Source: Larkinella sp. C7
GTDB taxonomy: Bacteria > Bacteroidota > Bacteroidia > Cytophagales > Spirosomataceae
DNA: 64,000 nt
Direction of reading: 5' to 3'
Assembly: GCF_006149005.1 (NCBI RefSeq)
Contig: NZ_VBSL01000003.1
Location: forward strand, 372,001-436,000
Shown here: one piece after another, positions 10,701 through 19,025 of the stretch
How positions within the stretch are numbered: position 1 is the first letter of the stretch
Layout of the letters: the number at the start of each line of letters is the position of its first letter
The notes under the pieces: model-generated
Told to the model about the DNA's origin: nothing
The model's input: the letters and a program-made list of their open reading frames with translations, nothing else
The model's database searches: none
Translations under genes and position numbers: made by a program

Positions 10701-10851
10701 TTTCATCTTTAACGGTGCCGGTAACGGTCCGGTCGAGCGGGACATTTTCATTCGCATACAGACTCGTTACGGCCAGCATCAGCAGGCACAGCAGGAACGA
10801 AGCCCGAATGAAAGTACCCGGTATGGGTATGAATTGTAAGCGTTTTTTCAT
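7726..10851 (-). CDS. SusC/RagA family TonB-linked outer membrane protein
   Basis: A 1041-residue complete SusC transporter. After the signal segment MKKRLQFIPIPGTFIRASF there is a carboxypeptidase-regulatory-like domain (VTGTVKDEKGEGLPGVSVV). The segment DEVVVVGYGSQRKQDITSAV leads into the plug, with LYVVDGFAVGTDIGPNLNPN and AAVSTAIYGARGSNGVVLITTK-type sequence. A long barrel follows, with YLFSASFRREGSSRFGAKN and a final beta strand FAAGLKLNF. The ATG at 10851 was chosen because the signal peptide starts there; an upstream ATG at 10878 adds nine residues. The SusD partner follows after 11 bp. Upstream, on the minus strand, I saw no clear TAnnTTTG box, which fits possible control by the neighbouring ECF sigma factor but does not prove it. 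Confidence 0.95.
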   Translation of the reverse strand: MKKRLQFIPIPGTFIRASFLLCLLMLAVTSLYANENVPLDRTVTGTVKDEKGEGLPGVSVVLKGSTKGTSTNADGSYRLDVPENNATLIFSFVGYLSQEVAVGNRTRVDVQLSVGDRSLDEVVVVGYGSQRKQDITSAVSVINMKDIGEQPANNMNQMLQGRAAGVVVKQKSGTPGGTFEVRVRGVGSLGAGSNPLYVVDGFAVGTDIGPNLNPNDIESISVLKDAASTAIYGARGSNGVVLITTKNAKEGKTNINFSLDYGIQTLPDSRRVKMLNGVEFAQFKKEIFEDQIRILQKREPTLEEVPIGFRYPEQTKYSTDWYGLILNNNAPYTDANLTISSGQGPLKALLSVGYYKEDGVVKKTDYDRISVRSNLGGQVNKFINVGLNINGTYTRQNQANTNGRSALLGGALLMDPRDTPYNADGSLKPYSNGVDGVFGFPNPLYVLENVLRRRSIADLLTNAFVEVSFLKNFKFRTSANVKLNNNTYKEYIPSTIGLSVASGTAGAPPRIATSTNTTEELVNYSLDQLLTYNPQIGDQHSLDFLVGYTAQQERVRGFSGTGNTFPDDLVPYLGAASIRSSNSYEFGWVNLAALARANYSFKDKYLFSASFRREGSSRFGAKNKYGTFPAASIGWRVTEESFMPKTDWLTDLKLRASFGVTGNNDIGNYPSLAFVGANNYILGNSFAAGKVVSSFANSELKWEKSNQLDIGMDLALFNNKLTLNLEYYKKITNDMLLPISIPAVSGFTTSLANIGKVQNKGVEIGADFRTNIGAVNFRTNANITFNRSKILEIKGANDMLWYGGFYGGYNVQKVGRPIGMIYGYRKLGIFNTQAEIDAAPKQDGAIPGAMKFFDATGDGVISYDTQDMVEIGNPNPAFNWAWTVAADYKRFDVNVLFVGAHDFDVYRNIEASTMNMDGVFNVLDKAKDRWRSPENPGSNPNAKNSQGGTSYFKWSRESSERYVYDGSYVWLKTVTLGYTLPKVKSVLSDARIFVTANNLFLFTKYPGNNPDAGVRGGTELNNDDESYPIPRTFAAGLKLNF

Positions 10852-11067
10852 TGCTTTTTTGTTAAGGAAGTAGAACAATGGATACTTTTTTTGCGGTTTA
10901 CACGCTGCCTGATTGTGTGGCAGCGGGGTGGTTGCCCAGACGGGCTAACCTCAAATCATGGCAGTGCCGATCAGGATCGGTTCGGCCACTTTCGGGAGCA
11001 TCGGTAGAGAATTTTACGCATCAGTCTTGGGTTTAGTGAAAAAAGATAGGTCCTGGGCCATGGCACA

Positions 11068-11319
11068 TTATCCATCGTGCTGCCACCATTTGAAATGGAT
11101 TGTGTGATTTTCGGATTCATTTTCCCGCTGAACTCGGTGCTGAATTTTTGTCCATAACCGTTCTTCCAGTTGTTGTCTGGAGAGCTTACCGGTTTTTTCT
11201 TCCTGATCCTGATCCAGCAAGCTATACCAGTAGTCCATCATCTGTTTTTCCTCAGATGAGCAGACGCCATCCATGTAGCGCTGGAGCAGTTCCAAAAAGT
11301 TTTTGTGATTCGTTTGCAT
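11068..11319 (-). CDS. Small protein resembling the N-terminal segment of FecR anti-sigma factors
   Basis: An 83-residue acidic, soluble protein (MQTNHKNFLELLQRYMDGVC, then SSEEKQMMDYWYSLLD and QLEERLWTKIQHRVQ). In Bacteroidota FecR proteins the cytoplasmic N-terminal anti-sigma segment has this look: LL-x2-Y-x-G-x-C/T-x2-EE, an acidic WY helix, then LW-x-KI. A FecR protein would continue into a membrane helix and periplasmic domain. Here the frame ends at a TAA, and no FecR-like continuation is seen in the 180 bp downstream. It sits opposite an ECF sigma factor gene and upstream of a SusCD pair. It may be a stand-alone soluble sigma-binding protein or the remnant of a truncated fecR. Function is inferred from resemblance only. 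Confidence 0.6.
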   Translation of the reverse strand: MQTNHKNFLELLQRYMDGVCSSEEKQMMDYWYSLLDQDQEEKTGKLSRQQLEERLWTKIQHRVQRENESENHTIHFKWWQHDG

Positions 11320-11692
11320 TCTCAGTCACAAATCCGGAATCGTCAGTATAGGGAAAGGAATTGACTATACCGGTACGTCAATCCTGAGAAGATAAACCGC
11401 AAATCGTACTGTTAAATAATTAAATATTTATATTATTGTGTGGATAATTTCTAAAAATTCTTTGTTTTGTTATAGGTAAACGTAAGCCACGGACAGCCCT
11501 TCAAGGCGTGCGGGGTTAAAATAGGACTAATCTAAGAGTTGACTTATTGTGGCCTACTTTACGGGTACGTAAACACAGGTAAGTACAGGATAGCGTGTAG
11601 GCATAAAATGGGAATCTTAGAATAATAATTTATTCTTTTCGGGGAGTGTTCTCCACAAAAACGTCAAGGCAGACCCACTATCGCTATCTTCT
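11320..11692. promoter_or_regulatory. Divergent intergenic region between the small FecR-like gene and the ECF sigma gene
   Basis: 373 bp with a markedly AT-rich middle (about 11405-11475). It must hold the promoters of both flanking genes because they point away from each other. I could not assign specific -33/-7 boxes with confidence. No coding region is seen. Confidence 0.4.
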
Positions 11693-12250
11693 ATGGACTA
11701 CTCGGTTTTATGTGATGCCGTTTTGGTAAAACTCTTCCAAACTGGGGACGAAGAGGCTTTTCAGGCGATTTACCGCAAGTATTGGCATCCGCTTTTTGCC
11801 GTAGCCCGGAAAAAATTGTACTCGCAGGAGAACGCTGAAGAGCTGATTCAGGATCTTTTCGTGGATTTGTGGGAACGGCGACAAACCATTCAGATCGATG
11901 ATCTGAAGAATTATTTATTCGGAGCGGTCAAATACAAAATACTGAATCAGATCAAAGCTGTGCTGATCCGGCAGAAATACGAAAATTTCAAGATTGCCAG
12001 CCTGTCCGACCACGATTGCCATACCGAAAATTTGCTGGCTTACGACGATCTAACCAAGGCTCTTGAACTGGGCATTGCGCATCTGCCCGACAAAACCCGG
12101 CAGATCTTCCGGCTGAACCGGATGGAAAACCACTCCGTTCGTGAAATTTCGCTTCAGCTTTGCATTCCGGAACGAACCGTCGAATACCACATCATGCAAT
12201 CGCTGCGAACGCTCCGGTGTCATTTGAAAGACTATGTAGGGGCGGTTTAA
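11693..12250 (+). CDS. RNA polymerase ECF sigma-70 factor, Bacteroidota type
   Basis: A 185-residue ECF sigma factor. Region 2 is visible as EEAFQAIYRKYWHPLFAVARKK and AEELIQDLFVDLWERR. Region 4 is LPDKTRQIFRLNRMENHSV followed by the recognition helix IPERTVEYHIMQSLRTLR. Length and motifs match the Bacteroides-type ECF family that usually works with FecR-like anti-sigma factors to switch on SusCD transport loci. It is transcribed away from the SusCD/DUF1501 block and toward the GH9 cellulase gene, whose ATG lies 106 bp downstream. Its targets cannot be read from the sequence; the adjacent SusCD pair is the obvious candidate. Confidence 0.93.
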   Translation: MDYSVLCDAVLVKLFQTGDEEAFQAIYRKYWHPLFAVARKKLYSQENAEELIQDLFVDLWERRQTIQIDDLKNYLFGAVKYKILNQIKAVLIRQKYENFKIASLSDHDCHTENLLAYDDLTKALELGIAHLPDKTRQIFRLNRMENHSVREISLQLCIPERTVEYHIMQSLRTLRCHLKDYVGAV

Positions 12251-12332
12251 AGAATAGATAAGAATCGGGTTCACAGCCTGCTTTTTCATCCAATTTTGGA
12301 CCTGAAGAAACCCTAAACGCCCGGAATCGTTG

Positions 12333-12340
12333 TAGATTTG
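12333..12340 (+). promoter_or_regulatory. Candidate -7 box (TAGATTTG) before the GH9 gene
   Basis: TAGATTTG matches the Bacteroidota -7 consensus TAnnTTTG and lies 17 bp before the GH9 ATG. No TTTG is found about 20 bp upstream, so only half of the promoter consensus is present. Confidence 0.3.
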
Positions 12341-12356
12341 ACTAAAATCTACGTCC

Positions 12357-14135
12357 ATGCGATTCCCCAAACCTGCCCAACTTTCTTTTTTACTGTCTTT
12401 TTTGCTGGTGCTGAACGCCGGTTTTGCCCAAACCCAGCCGCTTTCTACCAACATCCGCCTGAATCAGGTCGGTTTTTACCCGACTGCCGCCAAAGTCGCT
12501 GTAGTCGTTGGCGATGCTTCGGGAGAATTCCGGATTACCACGCCGGATTTGAAGAAAACGGTTTTTAAAGGCACGCTGAGCAAAGCCCGCCAAAATGCCA
12601 TTTCGGGAAAAACCGCCCGGTCGGCGGATTTCTCCGCACTGAAAACCACCGGTACGTTTGTCGTCCTGATTCCCGGTCTGGGGCATTCCTATCCTTTCGA
12701 AATCAAACCCAACGTTCACCGCGCCGTGGCCACCGGTTCGCTGAAAGGCTTTTATTACCAGCGGGTTTCGACGGATTTGCCCGCCCGATACGCCGGACAG
12801 TGGCGCCGTCCGGCGGGTCATGTGAGGGAAGATACCCAGGTGCTGGTGCATCCGTCGGCGGTTTCGGAAGGGCGTCCGGCGGGTACGGTCTTGTCGTCGC
12901 CGGGCGGGTGGTATGATGCCGGAGATTACAACAAATACATTGTCAATTCGGGCATCACGACGGGAACGCTGCTGGCCCTTTACGAAGACTTTCCCCAGTT
13001 TTGCCAGACCTTCAAAACCGCAATTCCCGAAAGCCAGAACAAGATACCGGACCTTCTGGACGAGTCACTCTGGAACCTCCGCTGGATGCTGACCATGCAG
13101 GACCCGGCCGATGGCGGGGTCTACCACAAACTGACCAATGCCCGGTTCGACGGCATGGTGATGCCCGACAAAGCCACGAAGGAACGGTACGTCGTTCAGA
13201 AAAGCGTGACGGCTGCTCTCGATTTTGCGGCTGTGATGGCGCAGGCCGGGCGGATTTTCAAACCGTTGAGCCGGGAAATGCTTGGTTTATCGGATTCCTG
13301 CGTGACGGCTGCCGTTCGGGCGTGGGAGTGGGCCAGGAAAAACCCGAATCTATACTACCGCCAGAATGCGATGAATGAAGCGTTTGACCCGGATGTGGTG
13401 ACCGGCGAATATGGCGACCGCGACGCCAGCGACGAGTGGATCTGGGCGGCCGCCGAATTGTACGTAACCACGAAGAACGACGCCTATTATACGACGGTGA
13501 ACCTGTTTCCGGACGAAAAAATGCCGTTGCCTTCCTGGGCGCAGGTTCGGCTGCTGGGGTATTACACCCTGGCCCGGTTCGAAAAAAGCCTGACGCCACT
13601 GGGTCAGAAAGACCTCCCGCAACTAAAAAAGCGGCTGACCGGTTTTGCCGATGAACTGATTCAGGGCGTTGACCAGCAGGCGTACCAAACGGTCATGGGC
13701 AAGTCGGCACAGGATTACATCTGGGGGAGCAGCGCGGTCGCGGCCAATCAGGGTATTGCGCTGGTTCAGGCGTATCGCTTGACGAACGACAAAAAATACC
13801 TGCGCAATGCCCTGACCAACTTCGATTATTTGCTGGGGCGGAACGCCACCGGTTATTGCTTCGTCACCGGTTTTGGTGACAAGCCGGTGATGAATCCGCA
13901 CCACCGGCCCTCGGTAGCTGATGGCATCGAAGCCCCGGTTCCGGGCCTGTTGTCGGGCGGTCCCAATGGCAATGCACCCAAACAGGATAAATGCGAAGGC
14001 TACACGGCCACGTCGGCGGATGAGATGTTTATCGACGCGTCCTGTTCCTACGCGTCCAACGAAATTGCAATCAACTGGAACGCTCCACTGGTGTATCTGG
14101 CCGGGGCGCTGGAAGCTTTGCAGGCGGCTCACTAA
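12357..14135 (+). CDS. Glycoside hydrolase family 9 endoglucanase
   Basis: A 592-residue secreted GH9 enzyme, inverting, expected to cut beta-1,4-glucan. A signal peptide (about 1-25, ending NAGFAQ) is followed by an N-terminal cellulase Ig-like domain (IRLNQVGFYPTAAKVAVVV) to about residue 120, then the (alpha/alpha)6 catalytic domain. Catalytic features are present: GGWYDAGDYNKY with the two Asp residues of DAGD at 187-190, the C-terminal histidine block VMNPHHRPS, and the acid glutamate in SYASNEIAINWNAP (E569). Domain order and length match bacterial theme-type GH9 enzymes with an Ig domain. It follows the ECF sigma gene on the same strand and is convergent with the ELWxxDGT protein across a strong hairpin. 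No carbohydrate-binding module or T9SS domain is visible. Confidence 0.95.
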   Translation: MRFPKPAQLSFLLSFLLVLNAGFAQTQPLSTNIRLNQVGFYPTAAKVAVVVGDASGEFRITTPDLKKTVFKGTLSKARQNAISGKTARSADFSALKTTGTFVVLIPGLGHSYPFEIKPNVHRAVATGSLKGFYYQRVSTDLPARYAGQWRRPAGHVREDTQVLVHPSAVSEGRPAGTVLSSPGGWYDAGDYNKYIVNSGITTGTLLALYEDFPQFCQTFKTAIPESQNKIPDLLDESLWNLRWMLTMQDPADGGVYHKLTNARFDGMVMPDKATKERYVVQKSVTAALDFAAVMAQAGRIFKPLSREMLGLSDSCVTAAVRAWEWARKNPNLYYRQNAMNEAFDPDVVTGEYGDRDASDEWIWAAAELYVTTKNDAYYTTVNLFPDEKMPLPSWAQVRLLGYYTLARFEKSLTPLGQKDLPQLKKRLTGFADELIQGVDQQAYQTVMGKSAQDYIWGSSAVAANQGIALVQAYRLTNDKKYLRNALTNFDYLLGRNATGYCFVTGFGDKPVMNPHHRPSVADGIEAPVPGLLSGGPNGNAPKQDKCEGYTATSADEMFIDASCSYASNEIAINWNAPLVYLAGALEALQAAH

Positions 14136-14183
14136 AGAAGTTGGTCATCTGATTTTACCATCTTTAGTCTCGCCTTGGTCCGG

Positions 14184-14222
14184 TAACCCATTGCCCCGGG
14201 TTATACCCGGGGCAATGGGTTA
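14184..14222. terminator. Bidirectional intrinsic terminator between GH9 and ELWxxDGT genes
   Basis: A perfect 18-bp stem (TAACCCATTGCCCCGGGT at 14184-14201, complement at 14205-14222) with a 3-nt loop, followed on the plus strand by a T-rich stretch. It lies between two convergent genes, so it can serve both. Confidence 0.85.
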
Positions 14223-14272
14223 AGCCTTTCAGGTTTGTTTTTATGACGGATCGGTATCAACTGCTGATAGAA

Positions 14273-16522
14273 TTATTGAACCTTCAGTATTTTAATGGTT
14301 TGGGCTTGGCGGGCGCTGGCAACCCGGAGCAGAAGGACTCCCGGAGCGGTAGCAGGAACGGAAAGCGTTTGGTGCTCCACCGCAGCGGCCTGAACAACCT
14401 CTTTTTCGGCCAGCACCCGGCCCTGCACGTCGGTTAGCAGCCACCGCAAAGGTTCGCCTTCCGCCCCCCGGACTTCGAAAGTAAGCTGATCACCCTGGAT
14501 CGGATTGCCGAGTACGACCACGTCGAGCGGTTTTTGCGTTTCGGCTGATTCGGTAGCAATCCGGCTTCCGTTCGGGCAGCTCAGGTTTTTGGGTGCCCAT
14601 TTCAGCACGTAATTGCTGTTGAAGACCTTGGCGCTGATCGAGTAGGTTTGCCCGTTTTTTATACTTGCCGGGGTTGGGAAACTATAGGCGTGAATCCCGT
14701 TGCCTTTGCCCGAATCCTTCAGATCCTGCCGGAAAATGTTGGCGTCGATGGTGCCGATGGAATTGCCATTGGCGAAGAATTCGACTTTCATGACTGTATT
14801 TGGCAGGTTTTTATCCCAAACCCAGCCCCGCATCGTACCGCACTCTACCTTGTCGAGATACCCTTCGAAATTACCCGTTACCACCGGCCCGGGACCGGGG
14901 TTGTTGACGGCGGGCTGAACGATGACCGTGGCGCTGGACGGCGGGCTGATGCAGCCGCTGACGACGCACTGGGCGGTGTAAACGAACGTGCCGGTGACCG
15001 AGGTCGGAACGGTGATGGTGCCTGTGCCGGTCGCATTGTTTGGTCCGCTCCAGTTCAATTGTCCCGAACAGTTGGACGCCGTGAGAACCACCGCCGGGGT
15101 ATTTTGAGTAACGGTTACCTTGTTTTGACCACCGGAAGCCAGGTTCGGCGCGGGCGGACTGGCGCAGGGATTGAGACGGAACAATTGCTTGGTGCCGTTT
15201 GAACCCGTAGCGGCAAAATACAGCACACCATTGAGGGGCGTTAATTCATACGGTGATGAATCGGGAACGCCGGGATTGATGTCGGCAATCGGGAGCGTAC
15301 CGGCTTCGGTGCCATCGCTTTTCCAGAGTTCGAAACCGGTTGTGGCGGTTTTGGCACTCATGTACAGCACTCCGCCCATATCGGCGAAACTGGTTGCATC
15401 CGATGCTTCCTGACCGGGGTTGATGTCTTTCACCAGCACGGTTCCGGCCGTCGTGCCGTCGGTTTTCCACAGTTCCCGACCCTTTCCTGATGTATTGGCA
15501 GTAAAGAAGATCTGGTTGTTGACCACCGTCAGAAAACCCGGTACGCCGTTGGCTTCGCCTGGTGCGCCGGGAAAAATGTCTTTCAGCAGCGTGGTTCCGG
15601 GGGCCGAACCATTGCTTTTCCAGAGTTCGATCCCGGCATTCGGTTCATAGGCTTTAAAATAAGCGACACCGTTCAGGTTGGTCAGAAAGGAGACTTCGGA
15701 AGGAGAGGGGCCGGGATGGATGTCTTTCACCAGCACGGTTCCGGCGGCTGTGCCGTCGCTTTTCCAGAGTTCGCTGCCCGTGGCCGAAGTCCAGGCCGCA
15801 AAATACAGGGTGCCGTTGATGTTGGCCGAGTAAGCAATGTTGGACCCACTGGCACCGGCATAAATATCTTTCACCAGAACCGTACCGAAGGAGGTGCCGT
15901 CGCTTTTCCAGAGTTCGGAACCGTTGGTGCCGTTGTTCGCTTTAAAAAAAAGCGTTCCATTGACGTTGACCAGGTACTGCGGGTCGCCATCAGCGACTCC
16001 GTAGTTGATGTCTTTGACCAACACCGTTCCGGCTTCGGTGCCGTCGCTTTTCCAGATTTCACTGCCATGGGTGCCATTGTTGGCCCGGAAAAACAGCGTA
16101 CCGTTGACATCGGTCATCCAGGCTGGAATCGACTCGTAGCCACCGCTGCGAATGTCTTTCACCAGCACGGTCCCGGCGGCTGTTCCGTTGCTTTTCCACA
16201 GTTCCTGGCCGTTGGTGCCGTTATTGGCCGCAAAAAACAGGGTGTTGTTGACCACGATCATGCGCACGGGTGACGAACTGGCCGCGCCGGGATTGATGTC
16301 TTTCAGCAACACGGTTCCGGCGGCTGTTCCGTCACTTTTCCAGAGTTCGGCTCCGTTGATGCCGTCGTTGGCGCTGAAATAAATGGCGCCATTGTACTGA
16401 ATGATTTCGGTAATGCCGCCCGGGAAGCTTTTAAGGGAAATGGGCTGGGCCTGAACCGAAAAAGTGCCAATCAGGCTGAGCCAGCACCCCAGAACGAGGT
16501 GAATAAACGTAGATTTTTTCAT
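14273..16522 (-). CDS. Secreted ELWxxDGT-repeat protein with Ig-like and C-terminal sorting domains
   Basis: A 749-residue extracellular protein, taking the ATG at 16522 as start because the signal peptide MKKSTFIHLVLGCWLSLIG begins there; the open frame runs 39 codons further upstream without features. After the signal come eight units of about 50 residues, each built on ELWKSDGTAAGTVLVKDINPG-like sequence, forming a presumed beta-propeller. An Ig-like segment follows (NTPAVVLTASNCSGQLNWSG), then a domain with GYLDKVECGTMRGWVWDK common in Cytophagales surface proteins. The C-terminus (LTFEVRGAEGEPLRWLL to QTIKILKVQ) looks like a type IX secretion sorting domain. It is probably a cell-surface or released binding protein; no catalytic motif is seen. 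Confidence 0.85.
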   Translation of the reverse strand: MKKSTFIHLVLGCWLSLIGTFSVQAQPISLKSFPGGITEIIQYNGAIYFSANDGINGAELWKSDGTAAGTVLLKDINPGAASSSPVRMIVVNNTLFFAANNGTNGQELWKSNGTAAGTVLVKDIRSGGYESIPAWMTDVNGTLFFRANNGTHGSEIWKSDGTEAGTVLVKDINYGVADGDPQYLVNVNGTLFFKANNGTNGSELWKSDGTSFGTVLVKDIYAGASGSNIAYSANINGTLYFAAWTSATGSELWKSDGTAAGTVLVKDIHPGPSPSEVSFLTNLNGVAYFKAYEPNAGIELWKSNGSAPGTTLLKDIFPGAPGEANGVPGFLTVVNNQIFFTANTSGKGRELWKTDGTTAGTVLVKDINPGQEASDATSFADMGGVLYMSAKTATTGFELWKSDGTEAGTLPIADINPGVPDSSPYELTPLNGVLYFAATGSNGTKQLFRLNPCASPPAPNLASGGQNKVTVTQNTPAVVLTASNCSGQLNWSGPNNATGTGTITVPTSVTGTFVYTAQCVVSGCISPPSSATVIVQPAVNNPGPGPVVTGNFEGYLDKVECGTMRGWVWDKNLPNTVMKVEFFANGNSIGTIDANIFRQDLKDSGKGNGIHAYSFPTPASIKNGQTYSISAKVFNSNYVLKWAPKNLSCPNGSRIATESAETQKPLDVVVLGNPIQGDQLTFEVRGAEGEPLRWLLTDVQGRVLAEKEVVQAAAVEHQTLSVPATAPGVLLLRVASARQAQTIKILKVQ

Positions 16523-16670
16523 GATGTTCAAAAGTAAATGGTGTGGAGAACGTAACGATGGCGTAAAACTAGGCAGGAAATTCGGCGGGCAGGAACGCGA
16601 GTTAACAACAGGGGAATCCGAACAAATAATCGGTGACATTTACCAATACCTGGCAATAAAGGCAACGACG

Positions 16671-16701
16671 CCTACCCCGCTCTGTCGTTGGGCGGGGTAG
16701 G
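16671..16701 (-). terminator. Hairpin after the EamA-type transporter gene
   Basis: CCTACCCCGC at 16671-16680 pairs with GCGGGGTAGG at 16692-16701, loop 11 nt, 19 bp after the transporter stop. A second overlapping pairing (CAACGAC with GTCGTTG) is possible. There is no U-tract, so confidence is moderate. Confidence 0.5.
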
Positions 16702-16719
16702 TAAAACCGTACAGGAATG

Positions 16720-17706
16720 TTAGAGAGCGTGATCCGGTTGCAGGATTTTTTTGGATTTGTTGCTTTTGACCGACAGAAAGACGTAGTAACCCAGCCCGAG
16801 CAGCATGATGAGAAAACCCAGATTGCCGTAAAAACCGGGCCAGCCGACGCCTTTGAAAAGGATCTCACCGATCAGCGTAAAGAAGATGGTGGTGACCTGC
16901 GTCGCTTCGACCGTGGCCAGGGCCGTGGGGTTTTTCCGAACCAGTTGAATGGCTTTGAAGAATAAAACGCTGCCCAGAACCCCCGAAAAAAGGGCGGCCA
17001 TCAAAGACGAAAACACCTGCACTTTGGCCGGCGGGCCGGATTCGTAAAAACCGTACATCGCCAGGAGGATCAACACCGGCAGACTCCCCAGACACATGCC
17101 CAGAACACGTTGCCAGGCGCTCAGGTGAATGTTTCGGTGTTCCAGATCCAGCATCAGTTTGCGGTTACCGAGCGGCCACAGGAAGGCGGCCACCAGCGTT
17201 AAGCCCAGGCTAATCAGGGTTGAATCACCCAGGTGGAAAGATTTCATTTTCTCAAGCTGCATCACCGCAATGCTGACCACGAGCAGGGCCGAAAGCAGCA
17301 GGGCTTTTCGGGGAATGATGGCCCGGTGATCCGAATAAATGAACGGTGCCAGCAGTAAACCCGCCAGAATGGTGATTTCAAAACCGGCCGCTACGAGCCA
17401 GCCGGGTGCGAAAAGCGAGGCAAATGTCAGAAAGGCGTAGAAAATGCCGAAGCCGATGTTGCCCCAGATCAGAAACGTGCCGGGCATCTGTTTCATGGCC
17501 ACCAGCAGCGGTTTTAACTGACGGTTACCGGCAACGATGATCAACAGAAAAGGAAGCAGGAGCCAATACCGGAGGGAAGCCGTCCAGGCCCAGTGTGAAC
17601 CGGAAAAAGCCATCAGACTGTTGACAATCAGTCCAACGGAGAGGAACAGGTTACTGACCAATCCCAGCGCAATGGCCTGGATAACGGTTTTGCTTTCTTT
17701 TGTCAT
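16720..17706 (-). CDS. DMT-superfamily (EmrE/EamA-like) multidrug-type transporter
   Basis: A 328-residue integral membrane protein with about ten hydrophobic helices (for example IALGLVSNLFLSVGLIVNSL, WLLLPFLLIIVAGN, ATLVAAFLWPLGNRK-like segment, GNLGFLIMLLGLGYYVFLSV). It ends in a lysine-rich cytoplasmic tail, SVKSNKSKKILQPDH. The pattern fits the 10-TM DMT exporters annotated as multidrug resistance efflux transporter family. The ATG at 17706 (MTKESKTVIQAIAL) was preferred over the GTG/ATG extension at 17745, which lacks features. The substrate is unknown. It is a separate unit from kbl, which ends upstream behind its own hairpin. Confidence 0.8.
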   Translation of the reverse strand: MTKESKTVIQAIALGLVSNLFLSVGLIVNSLMAFSGSHWAWTASLRYWLLLPFLLIIVAGNRQLKPLLVAMKQMPGTFLIWGNIGFGIFYAFLTFASLFAPGWLVAAGFEITILAGLLLAPFIYSDHRAIIPRKALLLSALLVVSIAVMQLEKMKSFHLGDSTLISLGLTLVAAFLWPLGNRKLMLDLEHRNIHLSAWQRVLGMCLGSLPVLILLAMYGFYESGPPAKVQVFSSLMAALFSGVLGSVLFFKAIQLVRKNPTALATVEATQVTTIFFTLIGEILFKGVGWPGFYGNLGFLIMLLGLGYYVFLSVKSNKSKKILQPDHAL

Positions 17707-17763
17707 TGATTTACAGTGGGTTGTATTCTTTCTGCCGAAACGCAACGCAATGACATGAACACA

Positions 17764-17816
17764 AATCCCCCTACCCGGTATGTTCCGACCGGCCGCAGGC
17801 TGTATGATAGGGGAAT
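17764..17816 (-). terminator. Candidate terminator after kbl
   Basis: AATCCCCCTAC at 17764-17774 pairs imperfectly with ATAGGGGAAT at 17807-17816. The hairpin starts 8 bp after the kbl stop on the minus strand, and on that strand its 3-prime arm is followed by a short U-containing run. Confidence 0.4.
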
Positions 17817-17824
17817 GAATTCGA

Positions 17825-19024
17825 TCAGGCGGGAATCACGCCCAGTTCCTGACCAATTTTGGTGAAGGCGGCCACCGCTTTTTCCAGGTGCTCCGGCTCA
17901 TGACCCGCCGAAATCTGAACCCGAATCCGGGCTTTGCCCTTGGGAACAACCGGGTAGAAGAAACCGATGACGTAGATGCCTTCTTTCAGCAACCGGGCGG
18001 CAAACTCCTGCGCCAGCGGTGCGTCGTAGAGCATGATCGGGACAATCGGGTGTTCGCCGGGGATGATGTCGAAGTCGGCCGCAGTCATCGCTTCCCGGAA
18101 ATACCTGGTGTTGGTTTCCAGTTTGTCCCGCAGGTGCGTCGATGCATTCAGCAACTCCAGCACCTTCAGCGACGCGCCGACAATCGATGGCGCCAGCGTG
18201 TTGGAAAACAGATAAGGCCGCGACCGCTGGCGGAGCAGTTCGACGATTTCTTTCCGGGCTGCCGTAAAACCGCCGGAAGCTCCGCCGAGTGCTTTTCCGT
18301 AGGTGCCGGTGATGATGTCGATTCGCCCCAGAACGTTGCGGTATTCGGCGGTGCCACGGCCCGTCCGGCCCAGAAAACCGCTGGCGTGGCATTCGTCGAT
18401 CATCGTCATGGCACCATATTGGTCGGCCAGATCGCAGATTTTATCCAGTTGGGCAATGGTTCCGTCCATCGAAAAAGCGCCATCGGTAACAATCAGTTTA
18501 CGGCGTGACGAGGATGCGGCCTGTAGCTGAGCTTCCAGATCGGCCATGTCGTTGTGTTTATACCGGAACCGTTTGGCCTTGCACAACCGGATTCCGTCGA
18601 TGATCGACGCGTGGTTGAGCTCGTCCGAGATGATGGCGTCTTCTTCGTTCAGCAAGGGTTCAAAAACGCCCCCGTTGGCGTCGAAGGCAGCCGCGTATAA
18701 AATGCAGTCTTCCGCACCGACGAACTCGGCGGTTTTTTGCTCCAGTTCCTTGTGAATGTCCTGGGTTCCGCAGATAAACCGCACCGACGACATGCCGAAA
18801 CCGTGGCTCTCAAGGGCCTGGTGAGCGGCTTCGATCACGTCGGGGTGGGAGGAAAGTCCCAGGTAATTATTGGCACAGAAATTCAACACTTTTTGTCCGT
18901 CTTTCACGGCAATAATCGCCGACTGCGGGGAGACAATAATTCGCTCGGACTTGTAAAGACCGGCTTCCTTGATGGCATCCAGTTCCTGCTGAAAGGATTC
19001 GCGGGTGGTTTCGTAAGGGATCAT
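17825..19024 (-). CDS. kbl: Glycine C-acetyltransferase (2-amino-3-ketobutyrate CoA ligase)
   Basis: A 399-residue PLP enzyme of the alpha-oxoamine synthase family. It splits 2-amino-3-oxobutyrate with CoA into glycine and acetyl-CoA. Visible signatures are [16 protein letters not shown], the substrate/PLP region [38 protein letters not shown], and the Schiff-base lysine in [14 protein letters not shown] (K244). The length equals the usual 395-400 residues. The gene starts 1 bp after the stop of the threonine dehydrogenase gene, so they form a two-gene operon for threonine breakdown to glycine and acetyl-CoA. The cytoplasmic location is inferred from the lack of a signal peptide. Confidence 0.96.
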   Translation of the reverse strand: MIPYETTRESFQQELDAIKEAGLYKSERIIVSPQSAIIAVKDGQKVLNFCANNYLGLSSHPDVIEAAHQALESHGFGMSSVRFICGTQDIHKELEQKTAEFVGAEDCILYAAAFDANGGVFEPLLNEEDAIISDELNHASIIDGIRLCKAKRFRYKHNDMADLEAQLQAASSSRRKLIVTDGAFSMDGTIAQLDKICDLADQYGAMTMIDECHASGFLGRTGRGTAEYRNVLGRIDIITGTYGKALGGASGGFTAARKEIVELLRQRSRPYLFSNTLAPSIVGASLKVLELLNASTHLRDKLETNTRYFREAMTAADFDIIPGEHPIVPIMLYDAPLAQEFAARLLKEGIYVIGFFYPVVPKGKARIRVQISAGHEPEHLEKAVAAFTKIGQELGVIPA

Positions 19025-19025
19025 A

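Noticed and set aside
14500-16440. DNA repeat array or mobile repeats on the plus strand
   Set aside because: The repeated sequence is in frame with, and explained by, the eight ELWxxDGT protein units.
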